DNA from: Geomicrobium sediminis
GTDB lineage: Bacteria; Bacillota; Bacilli; Bacillales; Marinococcaceae
Assembly: GCF_016908595.1 (NCBI RefSeq)
Contig: NZ_JAFBEC010000019.1
Span: 1-42,149, forward strand
DNA: 42,149 nucleotides
Reading direction: 5' to 3'
Under the pieces are notes generated by a model. It had not been told where the DNA came from and made no database searches. It saw only the letters and a list, made by a program, of their open reading frames with translations. Made by a program: the position numbers and the translations under genes. This document shows, piece after piece, positions 16,725 through 23,486 of the stretch (position 1 is the first letter of the stretch; every line of letters starts with the position of its first letter).

Positions 16725-17369
16725 GTGAAGGTGCTGGGCGTCTCCTTTCTTAAATACAGCTCGATCTCTGACGCACTAGGCGTATCCACTTCGACGGTCA
16801 AGCGCGCCATTAAACAGCTAAAGGAGCGTGGTCTGATCGCTGTTCACCGTACCTTGCGCAAGGTTGGTAAGTTACGCGGTGGCTTCGGACATAGCGTTTT
16901 CGTCATTCTGTCCCCTGCCCCATCGCGTGAACCATCGGAAATGAACCATCGTCAAGAAGTCGCAAAGTCAGCACGGACAAGCAATACGCCTGCGCCAGTG
17001 ACGACCGAAGCTATGTCTTTTAAGCTACCGCCAAGCAAAAGTAATAAAGAATCGATAGGACACGCTAAATTAGATGCTACATTTGCGCACGTTCCGGCTA
17101 CCTTCGCTACCGTGTGCCGTCCGTTCTTTGACGCTGACATGACGCAACAGTTATATCGCCGTGTACGCCTTGCCTACGAAAAGCATCAGCTAGATTACGG
17201 CATTGACGCTTATTTGCCGGAAGTAATAACGACCGTGAAGCGCTGTATTTACGTATGGAAGCGCGGTCGGTTACGTAAAGGCTTCGCTGGCTACTGTTAT
17301 GCTGCGCTAATGCGTACGTTTCAGGATGCGTTCAATGACGAGCTGGCTGCGTTGTATGTAAAAATGTAA
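16725..17369 (+). CDS. Helix-turn-helix protein, possibly 5'-frameshifted
   Basis: The visible frame of 214 residues contains a winged-HTH motif near its start (YSSISDALGVSTSTVKRAIKQLKERGLI), a long polar linker and a C-terminal domain with FAGYCYAALMRTFQDAFNDEL. It resembles HTH proteins of Bacillus plasmids and phages that may act as replication or transcription regulators. The GTG at 16725 has no ribosome binding site, and the HTH would start almost at residue 1, so the true gene likely began at 16564 in another frame. An SOS-like box lies upstream. Confidence 0.6.
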   Translation: MKVLGVSFLKYSSISDALGVSTSTVKRAIKQLKERGLIAVHRTLRKVGKLRGGFGHSVFVILSPAPSREPSEMNHRQEVAKSARTSNTPAPVTTEAMSFKLPPSKSNKESIGHAKLDATFAHVPATFATVCRPFFDADMTQQLYRRVRLAYEKHQLDYGIDAYLPEVITTVKRCIYVWKRGRLRKGFAGYCYAALMRTFQDAFNDELAALYVKM

Positions 17370-17447
17370 AGTCAGGCAGTTAAGTATGAAGAAACCCGGA
17401 TATTTTGCGCCAATGCTTTCCGAAACTGAAACGGTGAATGTCTGCAT

Positions 17448-17757
17448 TTATATATGTAGGAAGCCGTCTTTTGTAGCGCTGTGTTTCCGTTTGAGTACCA
17501 TAGTACACTCCGCAATATTATAGTAAATAGTCGGATATTCTTTCGCAAAAGTGTACTAATAGTGTCCGATTGCCCAATTGTTATTTTGATTAAAAACGTA
17601 GGCAACGACTCGGTTTCAGCGTTTATATGACTGTGCAAAATCGGACATTTAGTTGCGAAGCCGTTCATGAGGCGGACAGCCGGAAAACATCGACCCGACT
17701 CGCATCACCTACCGATCGCTAAAATGATGGCGCAATTATATATGTAGGAAGGCGTCT
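17448..17757 (+). repeat. Pair of 22-bp direct repeats
   Basis: The 22 bases at 17448-17469 recur at 17736-17757 with one difference (C/G), starting TTATATATGTAGGAAG. They are 288 bp apart inside the non-coding region. Confidence 0.7.
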
Positions 17758-18202
17758 ATATTGGCATAGGATGGTCGGTAGTAGTCGGTAGTAGGTGCGA
17801 CTATGGGCTGCACTATACTACACCGTGGGCGTTACGTAGTGTGACATATGGTGCGTCCGTGTGTGACCGTTATCGTGCGTATAGCTGCGTGTTATCCTGC
17901 GACAACCTGCTGGCGCGCGACCCTTCCGAACACTTTGGACGGCTATGTATGTACGGTAAATTAGACGTTCGTTTATGCAGTATTTTATACAGGTGCGTAG
18001 AATTTCCAATTAATTACCACGTTGATACGGCGCGCGTTTCACGATGCATATTTCATTGCGCTGACCGTCCGATAGTTGTACGCGGTTGAACGCTAGTGTA
18101 TCAACAGTTACGCTGTCGGTTAAATGTATCGCTAGTTAGAAACGTTACATTTTAGTTGTATAAATATTGTATTAATATACATCGTTGATTACGTCGGTAT
18201 GG

Positions 18203-18255
18203 GGACGTGGAAGGGAGGGGCCGCCCCCCCAAGCCCCCCACCTTATATATCGTCC
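18203..18255. other. GC-rich hairpin with C-runs
   Basis: GGACGTGG pairs with CCAC and CGTCC, and GGGAGGGG pairs with long C-runs (seven and six C separated by AAG), giving a very stable structure in an otherwise AT-rich setting. Such structures are seen at rolling-circle or transfer origins, but no relaxase or rolling-circle Rep is visible. The minus strand could also form a G-quadruplex. Confidence 0.45.
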
Positions 18256-18290
18256 GGCTGGCGCTCTCACATTGCGCACAATATTTTTTC

Positions 18291-18318
18291 ACTTTACTTT
18301 ATTGTACTAAAGTAAAAT
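18291..18318. other. dif-like palindrome, candidate recombinase site
   Basis: ACTTTACTTTA and TAAAGTAAAAT are 11-bp arms with a single mismatch around the 6-bp spacer TTGTAC. This 11-6-11 layout is that of XerCD/dif core sites. It lies 91 bp before the gene of a compact tyrosine recombinase. An operator for a regulator is the alternative. Confidence 0.5.
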
Positions 18319-18409
18319 TGACGCTTGCATAATTTTTCGTATTCATATACACTAACGATCAAATAAACGTAATGTTCGATTAATAACAATACATTTAGGA
18401 GGCGTTAGT

Positions 18410-18955
18410 ATGACGACAGGTGTAGGCGCTATTTCCGTGAAAGCTGACCGCGACAAGATGAAGCAGGCATTAACCGGGCGAAACAAAGCGATGTTCATTA
18501 TCGGTGTATCAGTCGGACTCCGTATTTCCGATTTACTACAGCTACGTATCGGTGATTTGCGCAACAAAGATAACGTGACCATCACGGAACAAAAGACCGG
18601 CAAGCAGCGCACAATTACGCTCAGTCAAACGGTAAAAGACGAAGTTGCTAAGATGGAAGGTGCGGACGACGAATTTATGTTCAAATCTCAAAAAGGCGCT
18701 AACCAGCCGATCAGTCGCGTGCAGGCATATCGCATTCTGAATGATGCAGCACAAAAAGCCGGCATTGCTGCGAAAATTGGACGCATTGGCACACATACTT
18801 TGCGCAAAACTTTCGGCGCAATAGCCTATAAGAACGGCACAGACATTACGGAACTTATGTACATTTTCGGTCATAGCACGCCACGTATGACGTTGAATTA
18901 TATCGGCATCACTAGCGAAAAGGTGGCGGACGTATACAAGGCGATCGAAGTTTAA
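18410..18955 (+). CDS. Compact tyrosine recombinase (catalytic domain only)
   Basis: The 181-residue protein holds a complete catalytic domain: Arg38 (VGLRISD), Lys62 (EQKTGKQR), His129-x-x-Arg132 (HTLRKT), His155 (FGHS) and the nucleophile Tyr164 (TLNYIG). The usual N-terminal core-binding domain is missing. Such short recombinases occur in Bacillus phages and plasmids, where they may resolve multimers. A strong AGGAGG precedes the ATG. The dif-like palindrome just upstream is an obvious candidate target. It is separate from the integrase at 15447. Confidence 0.85.
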   Translation: MTTGVGAISVKADRDKMKQALTGRNKAMFIIGVSVGLRISDLLQLRIGDLRNKDNVTITEQKTGKQRTITLSQTVKDEVAKMEGADDEFMFKSQKGANQPISRVQAYRILNDAAQKAGIAAKIGRIGTHTLRKTFGAIAYKNGTDITELMYIFGHSTPRMTLNYIGITSEKVADVYKAIEV

Positions 18956-18993
18956 AAAATTTTCGGCAGAAATTTAGAAACGGAGGTCTTATT

Positions 18994-19317
18994 ATGACGA
19001 TACAGAAGTTACATCCGACTAAGCGCAAGGTGACCGGCATTGAGCTGGCATGGCGCGTCCCTGTCGGCATCCTCGGCGGTATTGGTCTGATTATTGCGAT
19101 AACGTTGATATTCTCGCTGGTGGGCGCTATATTCGGCTTTATGGTGCTAATACCGGCGGGCATGTTATTGATGCTTGCGCTAATGGTGCCGGCGGACGTA
19201 AATTGCCCACATTGCGCGAGTAAGAATACGATTAATGATTTCCAACACACGAAGAATTTTAAATGTACGTCGTGCGAACAATTGACGATCGTTAGCTGGA
19301 AAAAGCCCAAGGCGTAA
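18994..19317 (+). CDS. Membrane protein with C-terminal zinc ribbon
   Basis: The 107-residue product has a basic N terminus, two closely spaced hydrophobic helices (about residues 23-45 and 47-67) and a cytoplasmic-type CPHC...CTSC zinc ribbon (about 72-95). CGGAGG precedes the ATG, 38 bases after the recombinase gene, so the two are probably co-transcribed. A terminator overlaps its end. The function is not recognised. Confidence 0.7.
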   Translation: MTIQKLHPTKRKVTGIELAWRVPVGILGGIGLIIAITLIFSLVGAIFGFMVLIPAGMLLMLALMVPADVNCPHCASKNTINDFQHTKNFKCTSCEQLTIVSWKKPKA

Positions 19318-19336
19318 ATGCCCGGGCTTCTTTTTT
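19303..19336 (+). terminator. Terminator after the zinc-ribbon membrane protein
   Basis: AAGCCC/GGGCTT with inner GGC/GCC pairs forms a stem that begins inside the last codons and is followed by CTTTTTT. It separates the recombinase unit from the convergent repressor gene. Confidence 0.7.
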
Positions 19337-19341
19337 ATGTA

Positions 19342-19551
19342 TTACGCCTCGATGTTAAACAACTTATTCATATCCTCAATTTCTAATACGTCTACAATAC
19401 TTTCTAACACATCTAAAGGTATTCTCTTAATTTCATTTTTGCACATAGCACTTACAGTTGCTTCTCTAATATCTGCCTTTTTAGCAAATTCCTTTTGATT
19501 CATACCTTTTTCCTCAATCAATCTCTTTAAATTATTAGTAACTCGCGCCAT
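19342..19551 (-). CDS. XRE (Cro/CI-type) repressor
   Basis: The 69-residue protein is a single HTH_XRE domain (MNQKEFAKKADIREATVSAMCKNEIKRIPLDVLESI). It faces a plus-strand operon across a 120-bp region with three 17-bp palindromes placed in the spacers of both promoters. It is the probable master repressor that keeps the element silent and autoregulates. AAAGAGGTGG lies upstream of the ATG. In PICI-like elements the Stl repressor holds this position. Confidence 0.85.
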   Translation of the reverse strand: MARVTNNLKRLIEEKGMNQKEFAKKADIREATVSAMCKNEIKRIPLDVLESIVDVLEIEDMNKLFNIEA

Positions 19552-19585
19552 TACGCCACCTCTTTCGATTTTTATATATCATAGC

Positions 19586-19657
19586 AAAATAATTACGTAA
19601 AAAGTAATTGACAATTACGCTAAACGTAATTTATACTTTAATTACGCTAAACGTAAT
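19586..19657. promoter_or_regulatory. Divergent overlapping promoters with three repressor operators
   Basis: The plus promoter is TTGACA (19608-19613), 18 bases, TATACT (19632-19637). The minus promoter is TTGTCA (complement of 19609-19614), 17 bases, TATTTT (complement of 19586-19591). The -35 boxes overlap. Palindromes of 17 bp fill the spacers: ATTACGTAAAAAGTAAT (19592-19608) and ATTACGCTAAACGTAAT (19614-19630). The second sequence recurs at 19641-19657, just after the plus -10. Repressor bound to one site would shut both promoters. Confidence 0.75.
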
Positions 19658-19672
19658 CGAGGAGGTTTCAAA

Positions 19673-19903
19673 ATGATTAAAGCTAAAACAACGCAAGTAG
19701 GTTTCGAATACGTACCGCCAGTCTCGCAATTAGGAATCGGCTTTTACCGTGTCACGGTTATCGCTACAGGCGAAAGGCTACATATAGCTGCGCCAAACTG
19801 GACGAACTATGTCGTCGCTGCTGGTTATGTAGATCGTCGCGCAATTATGGGTGGTTGCGAATTAGATTTAAACGCTATAAATAAAGGAGTTGTTGCGGTA
19901 TGA
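19673..19903 (+). CDS. Small unknown protein, first gene of the early operon
   Basis: The 76-residue protein is the first product under the repressor-controlled promoter, with GAGGAGG before its ATG. It shows a YRVTVIATGERLHIAAPNW stretch but no recognised domain. The last codons overlap the next gene by 4 bases (ATGA), which implies translational coupling. In satellites this slot often holds a regulator or an excisionase; the sequence itself gives no HTH. Confidence 0.6.
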   Translation: MIKAKTTQVGFEYVPPVSQLGIGFYRVTVIATGERLHIAAPNWTNYVVAAGYVDRRAIMGGCELDLNAINKGVVAV

Positions 19904-20262
19904 CAGTCGCTTATTTACCAATTAAGAAGCCGCAAATTGAGCTTGTTAAGACGAAATGTACCGTTCGTTATGACGACGTTTCTCCGCCTGATTATAGCGT
20001 TGATTACGGCGAGGGTATCCTCGTAGACGGTCGTTATTTAGTTAATATTACCGATCAAAAGAGCGGCCCTTGTCTCGATGTCCTGAAATTAAAACACCGT
20101 CATTTGTCGCCGGAACGTGTAGAATACGACCTTGATGACGATATTGACGGCTTTAATTGGGTAGCTGATGGCGGCTTACAAGTAACTGCGCAAGAGTTGC
20201 TACAAATGAGCGCGGTCGATTTGCTGCTACACATGCGGGAAACGGAGACCGGCGGATGTTGA
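19900..20262 (+). CDS. Unknown 120-residue protein of the early operon
   Basis: The gene overlaps the preceding one by 4 bases and is rich in Asp and Leu (RVEYDLDDDIDGFNWVADGG). No motif or membrane segment is seen. It ends with MRETETGGC. The AAGGAGGTG 14 bases after its stop introduces only a short degenerate frame. Confidence 0.6.
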   Translation: MTVAYLPIKKPQIELVKTKCTVRYDDVSPPDYSVDYGEGILVDGRYLVNITDQKSGPCLDVLKLKHRHLSPERVEYDLDDDIDGFNWVADGGLQVTAQELLQMSAVDLLLHMRETETGGC

Positions 20263-20393
20263 GCGATATCAATTTAAGGAGGTGGATTACGTAAAGGAAC
20301 GATTAGTGCGCCAACACTAGGGGTAATATGCCGATCGTAGCGCCAACTGCGAACGGTATTGGGGTGAACGTGAAAATGATGACGGGTAGCAAG

Positions 20394-20463
20394 CGTCTGC
20401 CAGCGCTACACTACCAAAATAGAAATGATCTTAATAGGGTGACGTCTGCCAGCGTTGCTCTAC
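20394..20463 (+). repeat. Imperfect 21-bp direct repeat
   Basis: CGTCTGCCAGCG plus nine further bases at 20394-20414 recurs at 20443-20463 with three mismatches, 49 bp apart. It lies in a gene-free stretch (20263-20519) in which an AAGGAGGTG (20276) leads only to a short frame, perhaps the relic of a gene. Confidence 0.5.
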
Positions 20464-20500
20464 TTTTTTTAATATTAATACAATGGTCGTTAGAAAACAA

Positions 20501-20513
20501 GAACAAACGTTCG
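20501..20513. promoter_or_regulatory. Second LexA-box-like palindrome
   Basis: GAAC AAAC GTTCG fits GAAC-RNRY-GTTC with the right flanking G. It lies 7 bp beyond the stop of the minus-strand XRE gene, with no plus-strand gene close behind, so its role is unclear. Confidence 0.3.
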
Positions 20514-20519
20514 TTTTTA

Positions 20520-20735
20520 TTAAAAATACTTACTCAAGTTTTTTACGCCTAACCTTTTCAAAGCTTGTTTTAACTTCTCTTCGGTGGAAAGTTTTGCGCG
20601 ATACTCAGCATCCGTCATTAAACTTGAAATCGTCGCCTGACTAACACCGGATTCATCCGAAAGTTTTTGCTGTGTAATTCCCTCGTTTTCCATCATCTTG
20701 CCGAAATCAGTCCGCGGTCTCCCTAATCCGAACAC
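20520..20735 (-). CDS. XRE-family HTH regulator
   Basis: The 71-residue product carries one HTH_XRE domain (ITQQKLSDESGVSQATISSLM) after an N terminus FGLGRPRTDFGKMM that is common to small regulators in Bacillus phages and mobile elements. The GTG start has AAGGAG 10 bases upstream. It is transcribed leftwards, away from the heptamer repeat region, and may regulate the operon starting at 21275. Confidence 0.8.
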   Translation of the reverse strand: MFGLGRPRTDFGKMMENEGITQQKLSDESGVSQATISSLMTDAEYRAKLSTEEKLKQALKRLGVKNLSKYF

Positions 20736-21274
20736 TGCGCAATCACTCCTTCTTTAATCATAAAAGTGTCCAAATTAATTTTATGCTACGGCGTTAATAC
20801 TAAGACGTTAAATTCATTGTCCAACTTTTAATCGGGTGGTGTAAGTAATAGTAAGCGAAGTTGTCCCAATTAATTTGCGGTCAGGGTTTAATAATTTGAG
20901 TAGAAGCGTCGAACTTTCGTTTGGCAAATGTCGTAAATAGTAAGGGGTATTTTCTAAAATAGTGTCCAATTTTCGTTTTGGTGGCGTAAGTAATAGTAGA
21001 AGTTTCAAAAATTTATTGGAATGTGTCCCAAATCAAATGAAAAAATCGGTATCTATAAGTAGGGGAAGTAAATTTTTCATGAATTTCGCAATTAAAAGTG
21101 TCTAACTTTTATTCGGCGAGTGTCTTTAGTAATTAGAGGTTGTCCCATATTCAGGAGCATAGGTAGTTAATAAATTAAGGAGGTGATCGCCAGTTTAGGC
21201 GGCCATATATTTTTTGCGCAAGTTGTACGTCACTTCGGACACCAAAACAAATTACGAAAAAGGAGCGATCTTTT
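20736..21274. other. Gene-free AT-rich region with a degenerate repeat array
   Basis: No convincing gene is present. The heptamer TGTCCAA occurs at 20767, 20818 and 20963, TGTCTAA at 21099 and TGTCCCA at 20862, 21024 and 21141. After 20818, 20963, 21099 and a worn copy at about 20906 a longer shared unit follows (AACTTTT, then GGTGGTGTAAGTAATAGTA or variants). An AAGGAGGTG at 21178 precedes only a 31-codon frame. The array could be an operator cluster, a partition site for the ParB-like protein, or an origin. Confidence 0.55.
20767..21147. repeat. Array of TGTCCMA heptamers and longer degenerate units
   Basis: Seven heptamers within 381 bp point the same way at irregular spacing (51, 44, 101, 61, 75 and 42). 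The best pair of longer units, 20818-20855 and 20963-21000, shares TGTCCAA, a T-rich link and GTAAGTAATAGTA. Confidence 0.6.
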
Positions 21275-21754
21275 ATGACAAAAATTAACGAGAAATTTGC
21301 GGCTGGATTCGAAAATTTAGTTAGTGAGGCTGCGGTTTTCTTTGACCGCCGCGGAGAACTCAAAAGTAATAATGAACTAAGTCTCATGACAGATGAAGAA
21401 CTAAGGGATTATTCGGTGAGATTAATTTTTAAGAAGTTTGAAGTTCAACGATACGAGGCGTTAGCTTCACGAAAACGCTCGTTAATCGGTGCAGGTTACG
21501 CAGATAAAGCGATTAACATGCCGAGTGAAGGCGCGGGGTTATTCGGCTCTGTGTTTTCGGTTGATTACCTATCTCCGGAGGCTCTTGATGAAATCGAAGG
21601 TTCCACATACGTTTACGGAGAAGACGAGGATTATCTGAGAGTTGCTTATGCTTGGGCGAACAATAGAGAACATGCTGAGGAACTATTGTCCGGATATTTA
21701 GGTTTTGTTGGCGAAGTTTCGTCTGATGGAACGGTCGAGGTTGACGAATTCTAG
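21275..21754 (+). CDS. Unknown 159-residue protein
   Basis: AAAAGGAGCG precedes the ATG. The protein is acidic and mostly helical, with no recognised motif; it ends in an Asp/Glu-rich tail (SSDGTVEVDEF). It is the first gene of the replication-module operon and lies 39 bases before the ParB-like gene. Viral or satellite-specific function is likely, but nothing in the sequence shows what it does. Confidence 0.6.
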   Translation: MTKINEKFAAGFENLVSEAAVFFDRRGELKSNNELSLMTDEELRDYSVRLIFKKFEVQRYEALASRKRSLIGAGYADKAINMPSEGAGLFGSVFSVDYLSPEALDEIEGSTYVYGEDEDYLRVAYAWANNREHAEELLSGYLGFVGEVSSDGTVEVDEF

Positions 21755-21793
21755 AATAATAAATTCAATTAAAAATATTGGAGGCGATCTTTT

Positions 21794-22615
21794 ATGACGA
21801 AGAACCACCAGTTAGAAACGGTATCTATTGACGCGCTCACAACCGCACATTACCAAGTATGGTCGGACATGCCTTCGGAAACTTTCGCCAAGTTAAAGGA
21901 AGACATCGCGCAACATGGCATTATTTATCCGATCATTGTCGATGAAAATTACGTTATCTTAGACGGTCATCATCGTTACAAAGCCAGCCAAGAAGTTGGA
22001 CTAACTGAGCTACTCGTTAAATTGTACTTTGACTTAACGGAAGACGAAAAATTAGAAATTGCGCACAAGATGAATACGACCACACGCGAATTGAGCCGAA
22101 AAGAAAAAATCGAACGCGCTCGTAAGTTACGTTCTGAGAATCGCTCCTATCGTCAAATCGCGCAATGGCTAGGTGTCGGCAAGAGTACGGTCGAAAGGTG
22201 GATAAATGACGAAGGTGTCCCACGCGGGACAAAGACCGCGAAGAGTAGCGATACTAAGCAACAAAGAGAATCGGAAGATCACTTACGACTTATTAGGGAG
22301 AATGAACGTTTAAAACGCGAGCTTGACACAGTTACTCGCAGCTATAACGAACAAAAATCAAAACTTCGTAGCCTAGAAGATGAGCGTGAGTTCTACCGAA
22401 AATATAGTATGTTTGGAAGTCACGACAAAGGGATTAAAATTTTCGCTCACTTCGTAGGCTTGGACGAGACTGCTAACGTTGAACAAGTTGATAAAGCGTT
22501 TCGCAAAGCTAAAGGTCGTGCTCATCCCGACGCAGGCGGAAGTACATGGGCATCTGCTCGTTACAACAGCGGACACGACTTATTCAAACGCATTTATAAA
22601 GGAGGCGCTGCCTAA
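21794..22615 (+). CDS. ParB/KorB-like protein with C-terminal J-domain-like segment
   Basis: Residues 1-95 form a ParB N-terminal (ParB/sulfiredoxin) domain with the ILDGHHRYKAS nucleotide motif. Residues 115-140 are a clear HTH (YRQIAQWLGVGKSTVERWI). Residues 155-205 are a coiled coil. Residues 228-268 (VDKAFRKAKGRAHPDAGG, then DLFKRIYKG) look like helices II and III of a DnaJ domain with the HPD motif at 244-246. No ParA is encoded nearby. GGAGGCGATC precedes the ATG. It overlaps the next start by one base. Confidence 0.75.
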   Translation: MTKNHQLETVSIDALTTAHYQVWSDMPSETFAKLKEDIAQHGIIYPIIVDENYVILDGHHRYKASQEVGLTELLVKLYFDLTEDEKLEIAHKMNTTTRELSRKEKIERARKLRSENRSYRQIAQWLGVGKSTVERWINDEGVPRGTKTAKSSDTKQQRESEDHLRLIRENERLKRELDTVTRSYNEQKSKLRSLEDEREFYRKYSMFGSHDKGIKIFAHFVGLDETANVEQVDKAFRKAKGRAHPDAGGSTWASARYNSGHDLFKRIYKGGAA

Positions 22616-22824
22616 TGCTAACCAATCGCGGCTTTCGTTATCTCCGCTTCCGTGAACGCCTCACACAGCGACAATTCGGCGCAAGAATAGGTGTTTCCGT
22701 AGCGTTAGTCGACAAGATCGAATGCGGCAAGCGACCGATTAGCGCCCGTACGCATCGCTTAGTGCGGGCAGCGTTCGGCTTAACTGACGCTAAAATTAAC
22801 GAATTGGAGGAACGCGGCGCATGA
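22615..22824 (+). CDS. XRE-family HTH protein
   Basis: The 69-residue protein is one HTH_XRE domain (LTQRQFGARIGVSVALVDKIECGKRPISARTHRLV). Its ATG overlaps the stop of the ParB-like gene (TAATG) and its end overlaps the next gene by 4 bases, so the three are translated as a coupled block. It is the third XRE protein in the element and probably regulates or assists replication. Confidence 0.8.
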   Translation: MLTNRGFRYLRFRERLTQRQFGARIGVSVALVDKIECGKRPISARTHRLVRAAFGLTDAKINELEERGA

Positions 22825-23276
22825 AAATTACCGGCAGCCAATCCGTATTTAACAAAAAGGAACGCTACGAGGACGAATATTTCATAAAATTACCGTCAGA
22901 CATCGCGCATTATATGTATGTACCGGGCATCTCAGCGCGACATACCTTCTTATACGCGATGATCGTTGACTATTACAATCCCGATTATGGCTACGCTTGG
23001 CCGTCGCATATAAAGTTAGCTACGGATTTAAACCGATCGACGCAGACCGTTAGCCAAGACTTACGCAAATTAAGAGATGCCGGTTTAATTGCGATTATTA
23101 CGGTGCCATCGAAAGACTTCAACCGTTATGTGCCATATAAACCGTTGACGCAAGAAGAATTATGGCTCGCTTGTCCGGAAGCCGGCGAGAGATACCGCGC
23201 TAAAATCAAGCAGTTGGATGACGAGAAACGGCGTGACCATGAGAAGCTACGACAGCTTAGAGAAGCGTACCCTTAA
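22821..23276 (+). CDS. HTH protein, candidate replication initiator
   Basis: The 151-residue protein has a winged-HTH of the helix_turn_helix_36 type (GYAWPSHIKLATDLNRSTQTVSQDLRKLRDAGLI), as in N-terminal domains of phage and plasmid initiators. It starts inside the previous stop (ATGA). Its last codons run into the first of three 10-bp iterons, followed by AT-rich repeats. That position, origin directly behind the initiator gene, suggests it binds them. It lacks the DnaD-like second domain of longer initiators. Confidence 0.65.
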   Translation: MKITGSQSVFNKKERYEDEYFIKLPSDIAHYMYVPGISARHTFLYAMIVDYYNPDYGYAWPSHIKLATDLNRSTQTVSQDLRKLRDAGLIAIITVPSKDFNRYVPYKPLTQEELWLACPEAGERYRAKIKQLDDEKRRDHEKLRQLREAYP

Positions 23277-23385
23277 AAAACTATAGGTACCGTACCCTTA
23301 GAAAATCATATTGCGTACCCTTAGTTTTCTATGGGTTAACTATATTTATTTAACTATATTTAACTAGATTTAAGAAACTAGATTT
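23266..23385. other. Probable replication origin: three iterons plus AT-rich repeats
   Basis: CGTACCCTTA occurs three times (23266, 23291, 23314; spacing 25 and 23). Next to it AACTATATTT (23338, 23352) and AACTAGATTT (23362, 23376) form an AT-rich repeat series, as in a DNA-unwinding element. Iterons beside an AT-rich region behind an HTH gene are the usual build of a theta origin in plasmids and satellites. Confidence 0.65.
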
Positions 23386-23486
23386 AAAAAGATTGCAGCC
23401 ATTCGCTTACGCTCATAACTGCTAACGGTTTTGTAAATACCTTACCTTGCGCATAGGTTCAAAAGAATAAGTTCGAAAGAACAAGC

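Larger units (their letters stand above)
17370..18409. other. One-kilobase region without a convincing gene
   Basis: Open frames here have no ribosome binding site and no protein-like composition. The region instead holds a 22-bp direct repeat (17448-17469 and 17736-17757, one mismatch), a perfect 10-bp tandem repeat (17774-17793), an inverted pair TGTCCGAT/ATCGGACA (17563 and 17640), a GC-rich hairpin (18203-18255) and a recombinase-type palindrome (18291-18318). It may be an origin, a transfer site or an RNA gene; nothing decides. Confidence 0.5.

Noticed and set aside
17372-17668. 98-codon frame on the minus strand in the non-coding kilobase
   Set aside because: It has no ribosome binding site and a composition unlike protein; it runs against the repeats there.
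17841-18089. 82-codon frame on the plus strand
   Set aside because: No start signal and a Cys/Arg/Tyr-rich composition typical of chance frames.
18203-18255. GC-rich hairpin as an ordinary terminator
   Set aside because: No T-run follows on either strand, and no gene ends next to it.
20814-21008. 64-codon minus-strand frame across the heptamer array
   Set aside because: Its repeated LLLLTPPKRKLDT-like segments simply mirror the DNA repeats, and it has no ribosome binding site.
20767-21147. Repeat array as a CRISPR
   Set aside because: Units are degenerate, irregularly spaced and have no constant repeat of 23 bases or more; no cas gene is present.
21178-21278. 31-codon frame starting at a GTG inside AAGGAGGTG
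   Set aside because: The start codon is part of the ribosome binding site and no other start codon fits, so I cannot support a gene.
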